DNA of 59,103 bases from Bacteroidia bacterium (GCA_025999315.1 BNXD01000002.1:1-59103); one strand, 5' to 3'; counted from the first letter of the stretch, positions 36,844 through 46,641 are shown. The notes: generated by a model from the sequence alone, not told the origin. A program made the numbers and translations.

Positions 36844-38214
36844 ATGAAAAGAGAAATAAGGCGGCTGTTCGGCCTTTCGGTCCTCCTTGCGTTGCTGGTT
36901 ACGGGATGCAAGCTGACCAACAGCCCTGTAGACAACGAATTTGCCCCGATCAGAGAGGTCGTCGTCCCCGACAACTTCCAGATCGTGCCGGGACAGAAGC
37001 TCTACATCAGCGGACGCGGCTTCAGCGTCATCGATCAGGTGGTGTTCCGTCCCGAGAGTGGCGGCAACGACTTCACCGCCGGCGGCTACGAGGCTACGGC
37101 TTTCGACATCAAGGTAACCCTCAAGTCCAACATACCCGCGGGCAACTATCGTGTCGTGGTGTTTCGCCGCGACGGACAGGAGGTCGAGCTGGGCGCGATC
37201 ACGGTTCGCAACACCATCGCCCTCGACGGTTTGACGGGCGATCCGGAGACTTCGGTCGGCGGCGGCGTGGTGCTGCTCACCAACGCCGCGGGCAACTCGC
37301 AGTTTGCCCCGAGCGACTCGATAATGATGGTCGACAAGGCTACGGGTATCGTGACCAAAGTTCTGGGCAACTACGACCCGAACGCTCCGCAGCGGCTGTC
37401 GTTCGCCACTCCGGCCGATTTTCAGGGCGAGCTGAGGGTCTACCTGATAAGGGGCGCCACGGCAACCTACCTGCAGGATGTCAAGACCATCGACCTGAAG
37501 CTGTTCGACTACTACAAGGGCGGGGTTGTCATCTGGTTCGACCCCAACAAGGCTCTGAGCGGCGTGGTGGTCAATCTCTACAACGGCCTGACCAACCAGC
37601 GCAAGGGCGACTCTGCCAAGTGTCGCGGTTTGATGGGCACCAAGTACAACTCCGGCGACAACAACGGCACCGGGACCACTGAGCGCCAGGGCTTCGGCAT
37701 GGGCGACATCAACACTCAGGCTTTCCTCGACTTCGAGATCAGCAAAGGCCGCGACGGAACGGGTATTACCGGCACGAACAGCGATCTTCAGACATGTTTC
37801 GCCCTGCGCATAAAGGGCTGGACAAAGAATGGCGGCGACACCGGCCTGGGCGAATACACGGTCATCGACCTTGACGACGGTCTGCCTTATGGCGACTGGT
37901 ATGTTCCCTCGCGCCTGGAGACCGAGTGCCTGATCGCCAACATGGACAGGCTCAATCGCATCTGCGACTCTCTGGGCGGCGACCCGATGCCGGGCGCGGC
38001 ATATAAATATGCCTTCGGCCCCGATGCGGGTCAGAATGCCATGTATTATAATGACGGAGCGGCTTTTGCCACATCCAACAGCTCGCTGACAGACCCGACA
38101 AAGGTGCAGTTCTGCCGTTTTGCGCGAGTATCCGACCCCACGCAGGGAGCGGTATGGAGCCAGCATGAGGTCAACCTTAGCGACTATGTATTCCGGCTGT
38201 GCCGTAAATTCTAA
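36844..38214 (+). CDS. IPT-like surface lipoprotein, one repeat unit
   Basis: A 456-residue lipoprotein (lipobox LLVTGC, Cys22). Residues about 37-210 form two beta-sandwich-like segments resembling IPT/TIG or SusE/F-type modules (VPDNFQIVPGQKLYISGRGFSVIDQVVF, then VRNTIALDGL). The C-terminal 235 residues share a distinctive domain with the neighbour at 38426-41023: LFDYYKGGVVIWF, VNLYNGLTNQRKG, the block GDNNGT...GMGD near residues 276-291, DWYVPS, and the terminal FRLCRKF. The endings resemble DUF1566-like fragments, but I cannot assign it firmly. It occupies the usual SusE/SusF position after SusD, so a surface glycan-binding role is likely. Confidence 0.8.
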   Translation: MKREIRRLFGLSVLLALLVTGCKLTNSPVDNEFAPIREVVVPDNFQIVPGQKLYISGRGFSVIDQVVFRPESGGNDFTAGGYEATAFDIKVTLKSNIPAGNYRVVVFRRDGQEVELGAITVRNTIALDGLTGDPETSVGGGVVLLTNAAGNSQFAPSDSIMMVDKATGIVTKVLGNYDPNAPQRLSFATPADFQGELRVYLIRGATATYLQDVKTIDLKLFDYYKGGVVIWFDPNKALSGVVVNLYNGLTNQRKGDSAKCRGLMGTKYNSGDNNGTGTTERQGFGMGDINTQAFLDFEISKGRDGTGITGTNSDLQTCFALRIKGWTKNGGDTGLGEYTVIDLDDGLPYGDWYVPSRLETECLIANMDRLNRICDSLGGDPMPGAAYKYAFGPDAGQNAMYYNDGAAFATSNSSLTDPTKVQFCRFARVSDPTQGAVWSQHEVNLSDYVFRLCRKF

Positions 38215-38417
38215 GAGTCTGTTTAAAAATATTTCGGAGAAATTTTCGATCTGTTTTCCGATGATTTTGTCCTGCCGGTCCTCCCGCGCATAGCGGGCTA
38301 TGTAAGGGGGGGGGGCGGCAGGGCGAAAGCGCGGAAAAGAGACGAAAGGTTCCCGAAATATCAAATCTCGAACAACTCGGATATAGTGCATTAAATTTAA
38401 TATTTTTAAACAGACTC
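38215..38417. mobile_element. 203-bp fold-back element inserted at a stop codon
   Basis: Perfect inverted termini GAGTCTGTTTAAAAATATT (38215-38233 and 38399-38417) enclose inner stems TTTCGG/CCGAAA, TTTTCCG/CGGAAAA and CCTGCC/GGCAGG around a run of ten G near 38309. TAA stands on both sides (38212-38214 and 38418-38420), a likely 3-bp target duplication; the left TAA is the stop codon of the upstream gene. An older copy in reverse orientation lies at 21431-21880. Within the operon it could act as a partial terminator. Confidence 0.7.
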
Positions 38418-38425
38418 TAAAAGAG

Positions 38426-41023
38426 ATGAAAAGATTTTTTAATTGTTTGTGCGGAGCGGCGGCGACGCTGTTGCTCTTTGCGGGATGCAACAGAGAGGAG
38501 GGCTACGAGGTGGATGTTCCCTCGGGAAGCCACGACTTCTCCGAGGTTATCAACGTGTCCATCCCCACCGTGTCGATCATCCCCGGCATGACGCTCACCA
38601 TCGACGGAGGGGGCTTTACAGAGTCGGACAAGATATTTTTGGAGAACGCCTCCTCGCAGCAGCTCGACATGGACGCGCATGTCGAGCTGGTCAAGAACTC
38701 CGTGACCGAGACGAATCCCGAAGGCACGACCAGCGGCATGACCTTTGTCGTCCCCTCCACATGCGCCACAGGCGCCTACAAGGTGTTGCTGGTGCGCAAG
38801 GACGGCACGAACATCGAGTTGGGACAGATCGAGCTCACCAACCAGATCGCGCTGCAGAATGTCTCGGCGCGCGATGAGTATCCGCGCGAGGGTCTGGTGA
38901 AGATCTCCGGCCAGGGATTCTATGCCACCGACTCGATTCGCATCACCACCCTGACCGAAAACCTCTTGCTGCCGGTTACGGTGGCGGCTCAGTCGGCCGA
39001 CGGCGGATCGATCAGTTTCTGGGCTCCGGTCGACATAACGGGCATGGTCGACGCCGTGCTCGTTCGCGGCACGGCGACCATCGCCCTGCCCTCGTTCGTG
39101 GTCGACGCACTGCTGCCCACCATCGGGAACGTGGTCGTGCCGTCGGTTTCGCTCGCTCCGGGCATGACGCTCACCATCGCCCTCGAGGGCGTCGTTCCGT
39201 CCGATCTGCCGGGCTTCGTTCTGCGCAACGGCGGCAGCGATATACAGTTGCCGAGCGTTCCGACCCTGAACACGGGCGGCGATTCGCTGACGCTGGTCCT
39301 GCCCTCGACCCTCACGGCAGGCTCGACTTACGAACTGTATGTCGCCCGCACCGACAACACCACGATCAAGGTCGTCGACCTTACGCTGTCCTCATCGGTG
39401 ACGGTGACCGGGGCGACCCAGACGCCCGGCCCCTCGCCGAAGGATGAACCGGTGGTGATCACCGGCACGGGCTTCTATCCGGGCGACAGGGTGCGTTTTG
39501 TGTGCGTCAGCCCCGCAGTGGATGTTCAGATCGCCACAACGCCCGTCCTGACGGCAGGCGTGGTAACGGGCATCCGCTTCACTCCTCCGACCGGATTCGT
39601 CGGCACGGCCACGGTGAGCGTCGTTCGCGGCACACTGACCGGTCCGCTCACCACGGTTGAGCTGTCGGACGAGATCGGCAACGTGGCCATTCCGTCGTTC
39701 TCGATCGTTCCGGGCATGACCCTTGCCATCGGAGCCACCAATGCCGACAACAGCGACGCCTTCGTGCTTCGTCCCTCGCTGGGCCCAGACATCGCCCTGA
39801 CGCTCGGCACGGTCACGACCTCCGACTTCACCGTTACCATCCCCTCGTCGGTCACCCCCGCAGACTACACCCTCGTGGCGACCAACAGAACGCCGGCGCA
39901 GTCGCTCGGCACGCTTACGGTGGCCGGTGCGGTGGTCATCGACGGAGCCGCCTTCTCGGGGGTCAACTTCGCGAAGGGCTCCACCCATCCGCTGACCGTG
40001 AGCTGCAGCCAGAGCGCCGGCTCGCAAACGTTCGCTCCGGGCGACAAGGTGCAGTTGGTCGTGGGCGGCACGCCGGTTCTTGAGCAGACCGTTACCCTGG
40101 CCGCCAACGGTTCGTTCGGCATCACCCTCCCCGCCTCGCTCGACTACACTGCCGACGGCGCGGCCACGGTACGCATCGTTCGCGGCACGGTCCCCTACAC
40201 GGTCGACCTGGGCACGGTGAAGGCCGTCGAGCTGCACCTGTTCGACTACTTTGAGGGTGGGATCGTCATCGCCTTCTCGACCGACGCCACAACTGACGCC
40301 CTGCACGGCGAGGTGGTCAATATCTACAACGGCCTTGTCAAACAACGCGGAGGCGACGGAGCGCAAAAACGCGGCTGCATGGGCTCGAAATATGCCACCG
40401 GAGACAACAACGGCACGGCATCCCTTGCACAGCAGGCCATGGGCATGGGCGACCAGAATACAAAGGCCTTTATCGACTTCGAGATCAGTAAGGGCGGGGT
40501 CGGGCTGAATATTCTCACCTCTCACAACAATTATCAGTCGATGATCCCCCTGCGCATACAGGGCTATCCGAAACCGAACCCGGTGCCGGCAACTCCTCTT
40601 CCGCTCGAACCTCTCGATCCGATCCTTACTCCCGGAGCGCCGTATACGGTTACCGACAAACTCGACGGCGCCGAGAAGGGCGGCTGGTATGTTCCCTCGA
40701 TCGAGACGCTGCTGTTCATGGCTCATAATGCCGACGACGTCAACCTTGCTGCCGACATCAATGGCGGCGAGCCGCTGCCTGGCACCAGCGGGTATTTATA
40801 CACAACCGCTGCCGATGGCTATGCGGTGGGCAGCACAGCCTGGGGCAATGCCGACGGCATGGTGTGCGTCAGCTCTAACTGCAACCCGAACAACCCGCTG
40901 AAAGTATTGGGTATACAATATTACAGATGGGGCCCGTCAGGGGCGGCGCCGACCAACTTCAATACATATGAGGCTGATCCCAACGTAGGCGACTTCGCCT
41001 TCCGGTTGTGTCGCAAGTTCTAA
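38426..41023 (+). CDS. IPT-like surface lipoprotein, three repeat units
   Basis: An 865-residue lipoprotein (lipobox LLFAGC, Cys21) related to the gene at 36844-38214. An A-type segment, VxIPSxSxxPGMTLxI, recurs at about residues 43, 233 and 417, and a B-type segment, VxITGTGFYPGDRVRF, alternates with it, so there are three tandem units of about 185 residues where the neighbour has one. The C-terminal domain from about residue 605 (LFDYFEGGIVIAF, VNIYNGLVKQRGG, FRLCRKF) is shared with the neighbour. It probably forms an extended surface protein presenting the terminal domain far from the membrane. The 203-bp fold-back separates the two genes. Confidence 0.8.
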   Translation: MKRFFNCLCGAAATLLLFAGCNREEGYEVDVPSGSHDFSEVINVSIPTVSIIPGMTLTIDGGGFTESDKIFLENASSQQLDMDAHVELVKNSVTETNPEGTTSGMTFVVPSTCATGAYKVLLVRKDGTNIELGQIELTNQIALQNVSARDEYPREGLVKISGQGFYATDSIRITTLTENLLLPVTVAAQSADGGSISFWAPVDITGMVDAVLVRGTATIALPSFVVDALLPTIGNVVVPSVSLAPGMTLTIALEGVVPSDLPGFVLRNGGSDIQLPSVPTLNTGGDSLTLVLPSTLTAGSTYELYVARTDNTTIKVVDLTLSSSVTVTGATQTPGPSPKDEPVVITGTGFYPGDRVRFVCVSPAVDVQIATTPVLTAGVVTGIRFTPPTGFVGTATVSVVRGTLTGPLTTVELSDEIGNVAIPSFSIVPGMTLAIGATNADNSDAFVLRPSLGPDIALTLGTVTTSDFTVTIPSSVTPADYTLVATNRTPAQSLGTLTVAGAVVIDGAAFSGVNFAKGSTHPLTVSCSQSAGSQTFAPGDKVQLVVGGTPVLEQTVTLAANGSFGITLPASLDYTADGAATVRIVRGTVPYTVDLGTVKAVELHLFDYFEGGIVIAFSTDATTDALHGEVVNIYNGLVKQRGGDGAQKRGCMGSKYATGDNNGTASLAQQAMGMGDQNTKAFIDFEISKGGVGLNILTSHNNYQSMIPLRIQGYPKPNPVPATPLPLEPLDPILTPGAPYTVTDKLDGAEKGGWYVPSIETLLFMAHNADDVNLAADINGGEPLPGTSGYLYTTAADGYAVGSTAWGNADGMVCVSSNCNPNNPLKVLGIQYYRWGPSGAAPTNFNTYEADPNVGDFAFRLCRKF

Positions 41024-41090
41024 ATTTCACTGTGCTGCCGAGGGGGCCTGCTTATCTGTGGGCCCCCTGCGGCACATAAAAAGACAAATA

Positions 41091-42962
41091 ATGAGACAAA
41101 TAATAATGCTGGCTGCTGTCGTGGCTCTCGTGTGTTTTTCGTGCAAAAAACATACGAACGATCCCGCTCCGCCCCCACCCGAAAAGGAGAATCCATACAC
41201 AGATTCGCCGACCGTGGTGACCGAACAGTGGATGCCCTACATGAACGCCAAGCCGCAATACTGGTTCGACTGCACGGGTCTGGTCTACACCGGCACCATG
41301 CACGACCCCAACACCGGCTTGCGCGACTATCTGCTCGGTCAGTCGCTTGCCGGGCTCGCCCACAAGGCGGTGAAGGAGGGACGCCTCAACGTGGGCGTAT
41401 GGCTGGGGCGCGAGGGTTTCGAAAAGGGCGCCTACGGCATGATGCGCGGTTACTTCAACGAGCTGGGCATGATCAAGGCGGGCTCGGGCTCTGCTCTGGA
41501 ATTGGCTCTCGATCCGCAGCCGTCGGTGGCCGGGGTGGACGTGTCGCTGCACGACAAGTTCATGAAGTACGTGCTCATCGACGTGAAGAAGCCCGAGAGC
41601 ACCATCGTGGCCATAACCGCGGCCCATGTCTTCAATGCGCTGATCGTCGACGAGAGCTACAGGGCACAGTTCGACGCCAAGGGCTTCACCATGGCTTACG
41701 ACGCTCGCAACAAAACCACCGTCAACGCATGGCTGGAGTTCAAAAGCAAGTGCAGCGACGCGGCTCTCGTGCTGGCTCCGGTGCAATTCGGCGAATTGTG
41801 CGAGATGGCCATAACCAACCGCCTTTTTACCGTCAATATCAACAAGGTTTATAATGTCAGGGACATGGGCAACATGATGCTCTTTCAGGAAGTGCTCAGG
41901 TGGTTGGCCCCCAACGCCCCGGTCTATGGCTGGGATCACAATGTGGACGAGTATAAGGTGCCCGAGGCAGCCTCTCCACTTGCGGCGCAGATGGTGCCGG
42001 CCGACTGGTGTCAGAACACCACGCTCACCTCGATGCAGTATCCCAACCATTGGAACTTCCCCAAGGCCCACTGCATCGACCCGCGCACGATAGACTACAC
42101 ACTGAACAAAAAGTTCGTGTCGTTCTATCTCTCCGACGGCGACAACCTGCAGTGGATGATGGGCGACTTCAAGGTATTTTACGACCACTCCGCCTCCGAC
42201 GACGTCCACATGACATACGGCATATCTCTGGGCAACACGGCCATGGCGGCCCCCGTGATGCTGCGCTATCTGTTCGCCAATCAGAAACCCAACGTGTCGC
42301 TGCTCGAGCGGGCCAGCTATTACTTCACCGACACCTACGGCAATCTCAAGAACCGAGCGGTACAGATGCAGCGCATGGCCCAGATGCATGCCACACAGAT
42401 GAAGAGACAGGGTGTGAGGCTAATGAGCCTCGTCTCGATCGGGGACTCCGACTCGCCGGCCGTGCACGAATGGTGCGAGGCGGTGATCAAGGCCAACGAC
42501 GAGCTGGAAGGGATCGTTCTGGCTCCGTATTATCCCTACGCCGACGCTCAGGGCCGCACATGGTGGTTCACCAACTCGAAAGGGTGGGACATTCCGGTCG
42601 TCTGCACCAAGTATTGCGTCTGGAGCAATGCGAGCGACCAATCCCGCGACGGCACGCCATACAATATCGCCCAAAAACTGAACGGCGGCACGGGCAAATT
42701 CTCGTCGGTGCTCGTCCACGCATGGAGCAAATTTCGCGATGCGGGCGACAATCCGGGGTTGACCGGCGAAAATATGCCAACCGGATCGGGTTGGGAAGAG
42801 GGGTTGGGCTACGAATTCTCGGCAGGCTCGGCCTCCCTTGCCAAACGCCACCTGTCCAACATGGGCGACAACGTGAGGTTGGTGAACCTCGAGGAGTTGT
42901 TCTGGCGCATGCGCATGGAGCACAACCCAACGCAAACCCAACAGATACTCGACGCAATGTAA
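41091..42962 (+). CDS. GxGYxYP-family putative glycoside hydrolase, lipoprotein
   Basis: The 623-residue protein begins at MRQIIMLAAVV; a Cys18 in VCFSC fits a loose Bacteroidetes lipobox. The N-terminal half (WMPYMNAKPQYWFDCTGLVYT) and the C-terminal half, with KFVSFYLSDGDNLQWMMGDF and TYGISLGNTAM, match the GxGYxYP N- and C-terminal domains, a putative hydrolase family with no well-established reaction. It pairs with a paralogue at 44748-46634, which lacks the lipobox Cys; the two share the block DARxKTTxxAWxEFK. The paralogue is probably periplasmic while this one is membrane-anchored. The gene lies 67 bases after the IPT-like gene. Confidence 0.75.
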   Translation: MRQIIMLAAVVALVCFSCKKHTNDPAPPPPEKENPYTDSPTVVTEQWMPYMNAKPQYWFDCTGLVYTGTMHDPNTGLRDYLLGQSLAGLAHKAVKEGRLNVGVWLGREGFEKGAYGMMRGYFNELGMIKAGSGSALELALDPQPSVAGVDVSLHDKFMKYVLIDVKKPESTIVAITAAHVFNALIVDESYRAQFDAKGFTMAYDARNKTTVNAWLEFKSKCSDAALVLAPVQFGELCEMAITNRLFTVNINKVYNVRDMGNMMLFQEVLRWLAPNAPVYGWDHNVDEYKVPEAASPLAAQMVPADWCQNTTLTSMQYPNHWNFPKAHCIDPRTIDYTLNKKFVSFYLSDGDNLQWMMGDFKVFYDHSASDDVHMTYGISLGNTAMAAPVMLRYLFANQKPNVSLLERASYYFTDTYGNLKNRAVQMQRMAQMHATQMKRQGVRLMSLVSIGDSDSPAVHEWCEAVIKANDELEGIVLAPYYPYADAQGRTWWFTNSKGWDIPVVCTKYCVWSNASDQSRDGTPYNIAQKLNGGTGKFSSVLVHAWSKFRDAGDNPGLTGENMPTGSGWEEGLGYEFSAGSASLAKRHLSNMGDNVRLVNLEELFWRMRMEHNPTQTQQILDAM

Positions 42963-42967
42963 TAGAG

Positions 42968-43014
42968 AGTTTATATAGATGTAAGATGATATGTATCTTA
43001 CATCTATATAAACT
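42968..43014. other. Perfect 20-bp AT-rich hairpin between operon genes
   Basis: Bases 42968-42987 pair without mismatch with 42995-43014 across a seven-base loop. It fills most of the 73-base gap between the GxGYxYP gene and the FAD oxidoreductase gene. There is no T run, so mRNA processing or protection seems more likely than termination. Confidence 0.6.
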
Positions 43015-43035
43015 ATAATATAATAATTGAAAATA

Positions 43036-44718
43036 ATGAAAAGAGCGTTTTCCGTCCTGTTGTTTTTTGTTTTTGCGGCGTGTTTTCACGTGAGGGCCAC
43101 CGAGACCGTACGAGCCGATGTGGTGGTCGTGGCCGCCACTCCTGCCGGAGTGGCGGCGGCGGTGGCGGCGGCACGCAGCGGCATGAAGGTGGTGGTCGTC
43201 GAGGAGAGCGCCCATGTCGGAGGGATCATTGCCGGAGGGCTGACCAATGCCGACATCGGCAATCCGAATGCCATTCGCGGCCCGTTCGAGGAGTATCGCA
43301 GGCGTATTCGCGCCCATTACATCGGCGCTTACGGAGTAGATTCGCCCGAGTATCGCGCCTGTCATGATGGTTATCTGGTCGAACCCCAAGTCGCCGAAAA
43401 GACCTTTCGCGACATGCTTGCCTCGGAGAGCAGGATCACGCTTATCGAACGGCAGCGTGTCGTCGGAGCCACAGTGAAGGATTCCGGCGGCGCGGAGAGA
43501 CCATCCGAGCGGGGACGTCGCATCGACGGAAAGATGCCGGACGACTTCGGAAAGCAAACCAGGTTGACGGCCATCAGGGCCGAAAATCTTGCAAAACCGG
43601 GAGTTTACACGGAGTTCCGGGCCGACGTCTTTATCGACGCCACCTACGAGGGCGATCTTGCGGCCATTGCCGGAGCGTCATACAGGGTGGGCCGCGAGAG
43701 CCGCGACACTTTCGGCGAGAAGTATGCCGGCAAGGTTTACACCCATTTTGAAGAGCCGGAGCTGCTGCCCGGCTCGACGGGCGAGGGAGACGGCGGCATT
43801 CAGGCGTTCTGCTTTCGCTTCCACATGACCAAAGACAAAAGCCGCTGGATTCCGGTCGAAAAACCGTCGGACTACGACCGGGACGACTACCGCCACCTGG
43901 TTGCCGACTTCAAGGCGGGGAAGATCACCAGGATAGACCAGGTGATCCAGTTCTACCCGATGCCGGGCGGCAATTGCGAGATCAACAGCAACCATCCCGA
44001 CACAAAACTGGGAGTTCCCAGCGAATCGCTCGATCTGGCCGAGGAGAACTGGGGCTGGCCCGAGTGGGATGCGCAGCAGCGACAAAAATATTTCAAACGT
44101 AACTGGAACCACAACGAGGGGCTGGTATGGTTTCTCCAGCACGACGCGGTGGTGCCGAAGGCCATTCGCGACGAGGCTCTGCTCTGGGGATTTCCCACCA
44201 ACGAGTTCGTCGACAACGATCATCGTCCCCACCATATATACGTCCGTCAGGGACGGCGCATCTGGGGCGAGTACAACTTCACCGAGAAAGACACCTGGGA
44301 TGATCCGGCCACAGGGCTCGGTCGACGCCACCCCGACGGAATTGCCGTGGCCGAGTTTCCGGTCGACTCGCACGGGGTGACCAAGTACGATCCGAAACAC
44401 CCGGGCGTCAGGGACGGTTATATATTTATCCACCATCAGCCGACGCAGATTCCTTACGGCGTGCTGGTGCCCAAGCGTGTTGACGGTCTGCTGGTGCCCG
44501 TGGCGTGTTCGACCTCGCACGTGGGCTATCAGACCATCAGGGTCGAGCCGACGTTCATGGCCATCGGCGAGGCGGCGGGCATAGCGGCCTTTGAGGCCAT
44601 ACGCCAGCGAAAGGAGCTGCGGGCGATCGACGTCAAACCGGTGCAGAAGGAGATCATCAATCGTGGCGGCATCATCCTCTTCGAGGCGGGTCGCGCGGTG
44701 GATCCATTCAAAAAATAG
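43036..44718 (+). CDS. Secreted FAD-dependent oxidoreductase
   Basis: The 560-residue protein starts at the ATG giving MKRAFSVLLFFVF; the open frame begins with a TTG three codons earlier. A signal peptide (1-22) is followed by a dinucleotide-binding motif VVVVAATPAGVAAAVAAARSG, in which the usual GxGxxG is changed to AATPAG, as in the FAD_oxidored (PF12831) group, then a VGGIIAGGL block. Near the C-terminus, CSTSHVGYQTIRVEPTFMAIGEAAGIAA is the family's FAD-contacting region. It would oxidise an unknown periplasmic substrate, perhaps a sugar hydroxyl. It sits between two GxGYxYP genes, 29 bases before the second, which suggests they work on the same substrate. Confidence 0.8.
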   Translation: MKRAFSVLLFFVFAACFHVRATETVRADVVVVAATPAGVAAAVAAARSGMKVVVVEESAHVGGIIAGGLTNADIGNPNAIRGPFEEYRRRIRAHYIGAYGVDSPEYRACHDGYLVEPQVAEKTFRDMLASESRITLIERQRVVGATVKDSGGAERPSERGRRIDGKMPDDFGKQTRLTAIRAENLAKPGVYTEFRADVFIDATYEGDLAAIAGASYRVGRESRDTFGEKYAGKVYTHFEEPELLPGSTGEGDGGIQAFCFRFHMTKDKSRWIPVEKPSDYDRDDYRHLVADFKAGKITRIDQVIQFYPMPGGNCEINSNHPDTKLGVPSESLDLAEENWGWPEWDAQQRQKYFKRNWNHNEGLVWFLQHDAVVPKAIRDEALLWGFPTNEFVDNDHRPHHIYVRQGRRIWGEYNFTEKDTWDDPATGLGRRHPDGIAVAEFPVDSHGVTKYDPKHPGVRDGYIFIHHQPTQIPYGVLVPKRVDGLLVPVACSTSHVGYQTIRVEPTFMAIGEAAGIAAFEAIRQRKELRAIDVKPVQKEIINRGGIILFEAGRAVDPFKK

Positions 44719-44747
44719 ACAATTAATTAATCACATAAATATAAACC

Positions 44748-46634
44748 ATGAAAATGAAGCAAATATTGATTGCCGCCGTTACGGTCGCAATATTCTCTCA
44801 GACGATGTGTATCGGTGCGAACGGCATAAGCGCCAAAAAGATCAAACCCAGGACCGAGAGCGTCTCCGCCGACTGGCTGCCATATATCGACAGGCAACCT
44901 GTCGGCTATTGGGACTGCACGGGCGTGCTCTACACCGCCGAGAACAACAGCCTGACAATGACCGACCACGACAAGGGGGTTCAGTATCACCTGCTGGCAC
45001 AGTCCGTGGCCGGATTGACGGCCAAAGCCCTCGGCGAGGGGCGGAGCAAAGTGGTCGTCTGGCTGGGCAACAGGGAGAAGGAGCGCAACGGCTACCTCCA
45101 TTCGCGCACAGGGCTCGAGGCGCTGGGCATCAAAGATCTGGGCGAGATGAACGCCATCGATCTGGCCACCAAAACGCTGCCCAAAGAGAGCGATGTGAAG
45201 CATTTCTTCAGCGGCTATGTGCTCATCGACGCGGTGGGCAACCCCGAGAGCACGATCGTCGGGCCGACCGCCTCGCACGTTTATGATGCCATAATCGTCG
45301 ACGTGCGCGACAAGGCGATCTTCGACAAAGCGGGCTACAAAATGGTCTACGATGCCCGCAAAAAGACCACAGCCGACGCCTGGACCGAGTTCAAGGACTA
45401 CTGCAGCAACCAGGCGCTGGTGCTTATCCCTGTGCAGCACGGCGAGTTGCGCGATCTGGCCATCGCCAACCGTCTTTTCACGGTAAATATAAATCCCGAG
45501 TATCGTTCCTCCGCCAAGGGCAACAACGAGAAACTCCTTGCCGAGATACTGGACTGGCTCCAGCCCAACGCTGCGGTATACGGCTGGGACCGTGGCATCG
45601 ACGAGAACAAGGTGGCCAACTCCATCGCCGTGCACGGCTGTCAGGCGGTGCCTTTCGACTGGGGCTACAACACCCCCCTCACCTCGCTGATGTATCCCCT
45701 GCGCCAGAATTTTGCGGGGATCAAGGGCATCGACCCCCGCAAGATAGACTACGATTCGGACAAACGCTTCGTGTCGTTCTACCTTAGCGACGGCGACAAC
45801 GTGCAATGGATGATGCTCGGTTTTCAGGACTGGTACGCACACCCCGAGTCGGTCCCTTACAACATGACCTACGGGGTGGCCATCGGCAACACCGCCATGG
45901 TGGGCCCGTCGAACCTGCAGTGGCTCATCGAGCACAAGCCCGCCGAGGTGAGCATTTTCGAGCGCAGCAGCTACTACTTCGTCGACACCTACGCCACCCT
46001 GCGCAACAAGGACAAGGATGTGTTGAAGAAGCTGGCGCAGTTGCAGGCCGAACAGATGCGTCGGCACGGCGCCAAACTGTTGGGTCTCGTGTCGCGGCAC
46101 GACTCCGGCACACCCGAGTGTCTGGAGGCCTACAGGCTTTTCATCGAGGCCAACGACGAGCTGGAGGGGATCATTGTGGCTCCCTACAGCCCCTACGCCG
46201 ACGGAGAGGGACGTACGTGGTGGTTCAAGAACAGCAAGGGGTGGGACATCCCGGTGGTCAACACCAAATATTCGGTGTGGAACCTGCCCAACGGCAACCA
46301 CAAGACGGAGGGCTCGCCCGTCTACATTGCCGGTTTGATGCAGGCCGAGACGGGCGAGATGGCGCGTTTCTCGTCGCTGCTGATCCATGCGTGGAGCAAG
46401 TTCTACGATCGCGGCCCGGTCTGCGGACCGATGGATGAGAGCTCTCCCAAAGGGCTCGACCCCCATGCCGACCCCTCCACGCTGCCCACCGTCTACTCGG
46501 CCGGTGCGGCGCGACTGACCATGAGCCATCTCGACGACCGCTATCGCACCTGCAACATGCAGGAGCTGTTCTGGCGTATGCGCATGGCCCACAACCCGCA
46601 GCAAACCCGCGAAATTCTCGAAAAGATTAAATAA
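44748..46634 (+). CDS. GxGYxYP-family putative glycoside hydrolase, secreted
   Basis: This 628-residue paralogue of the protein at 41091-42962 has an ordinary signal peptide (about 1-23) and no lipobox. Both halves of the family are present: WLPYIDRQPVGYWDCTGVLYT near the start and RFVSFYLSDGDNVQWMMLGF in the second half, with APYSPYADGEGRTWWFKNSKGWD later. The identical motif set suggests the same chemistry in a different location or on a different linkage. It lies seven bases before the GH92 gene. Catalytic residues are not established for the family. Confidence 0.75.
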   Translation: MKMKQILIAAVTVAIFSQTMCIGANGISAKKIKPRTESVSADWLPYIDRQPVGYWDCTGVLYTAENNSLTMTDHDKGVQYHLLAQSVAGLTAKALGEGRSKVVVWLGNREKERNGYLHSRTGLEALGIKDLGEMNAIDLATKTLPKESDVKHFFSGYVLIDAVGNPESTIVGPTASHVYDAIIVDVRDKAIFDKAGYKMVYDARKKTTADAWTEFKDYCSNQALVLIPVQHGELRDLAIANRLFTVNINPEYRSSAKGNNEKLLAEILDWLQPNAAVYGWDRGIDENKVANSIAVHGCQAVPFDWGYNTPLTSLMYPLRQNFAGIKGIDPRKIDYDSDKRFVSFYLSDGDNVQWMMLGFQDWYAHPESVPYNMTYGVAIGNTAMVGPSNLQWLIEHKPAEVSIFERSSYYFVDTYATLRNKDKDVLKKLAQLQAEQMRRHGAKLLGLVSRHDSGTPECLEAYRLFIEANDELEGIIVAPYSPYADGEGRTWWFKNSKGWDIPVVNTKYSVWNLPNGNHKTEGSPVYIAGLMQAETGEMARFSSLLIHAWSKFYDRGPVCGPMDESSPKGLDPHADPSTLPTVYSAGAARLTMSHLDDRYRTCNMQELFWRMRMAHNPQQTREILEKIK

Positions 46635-46641
46635 TGTGAAG

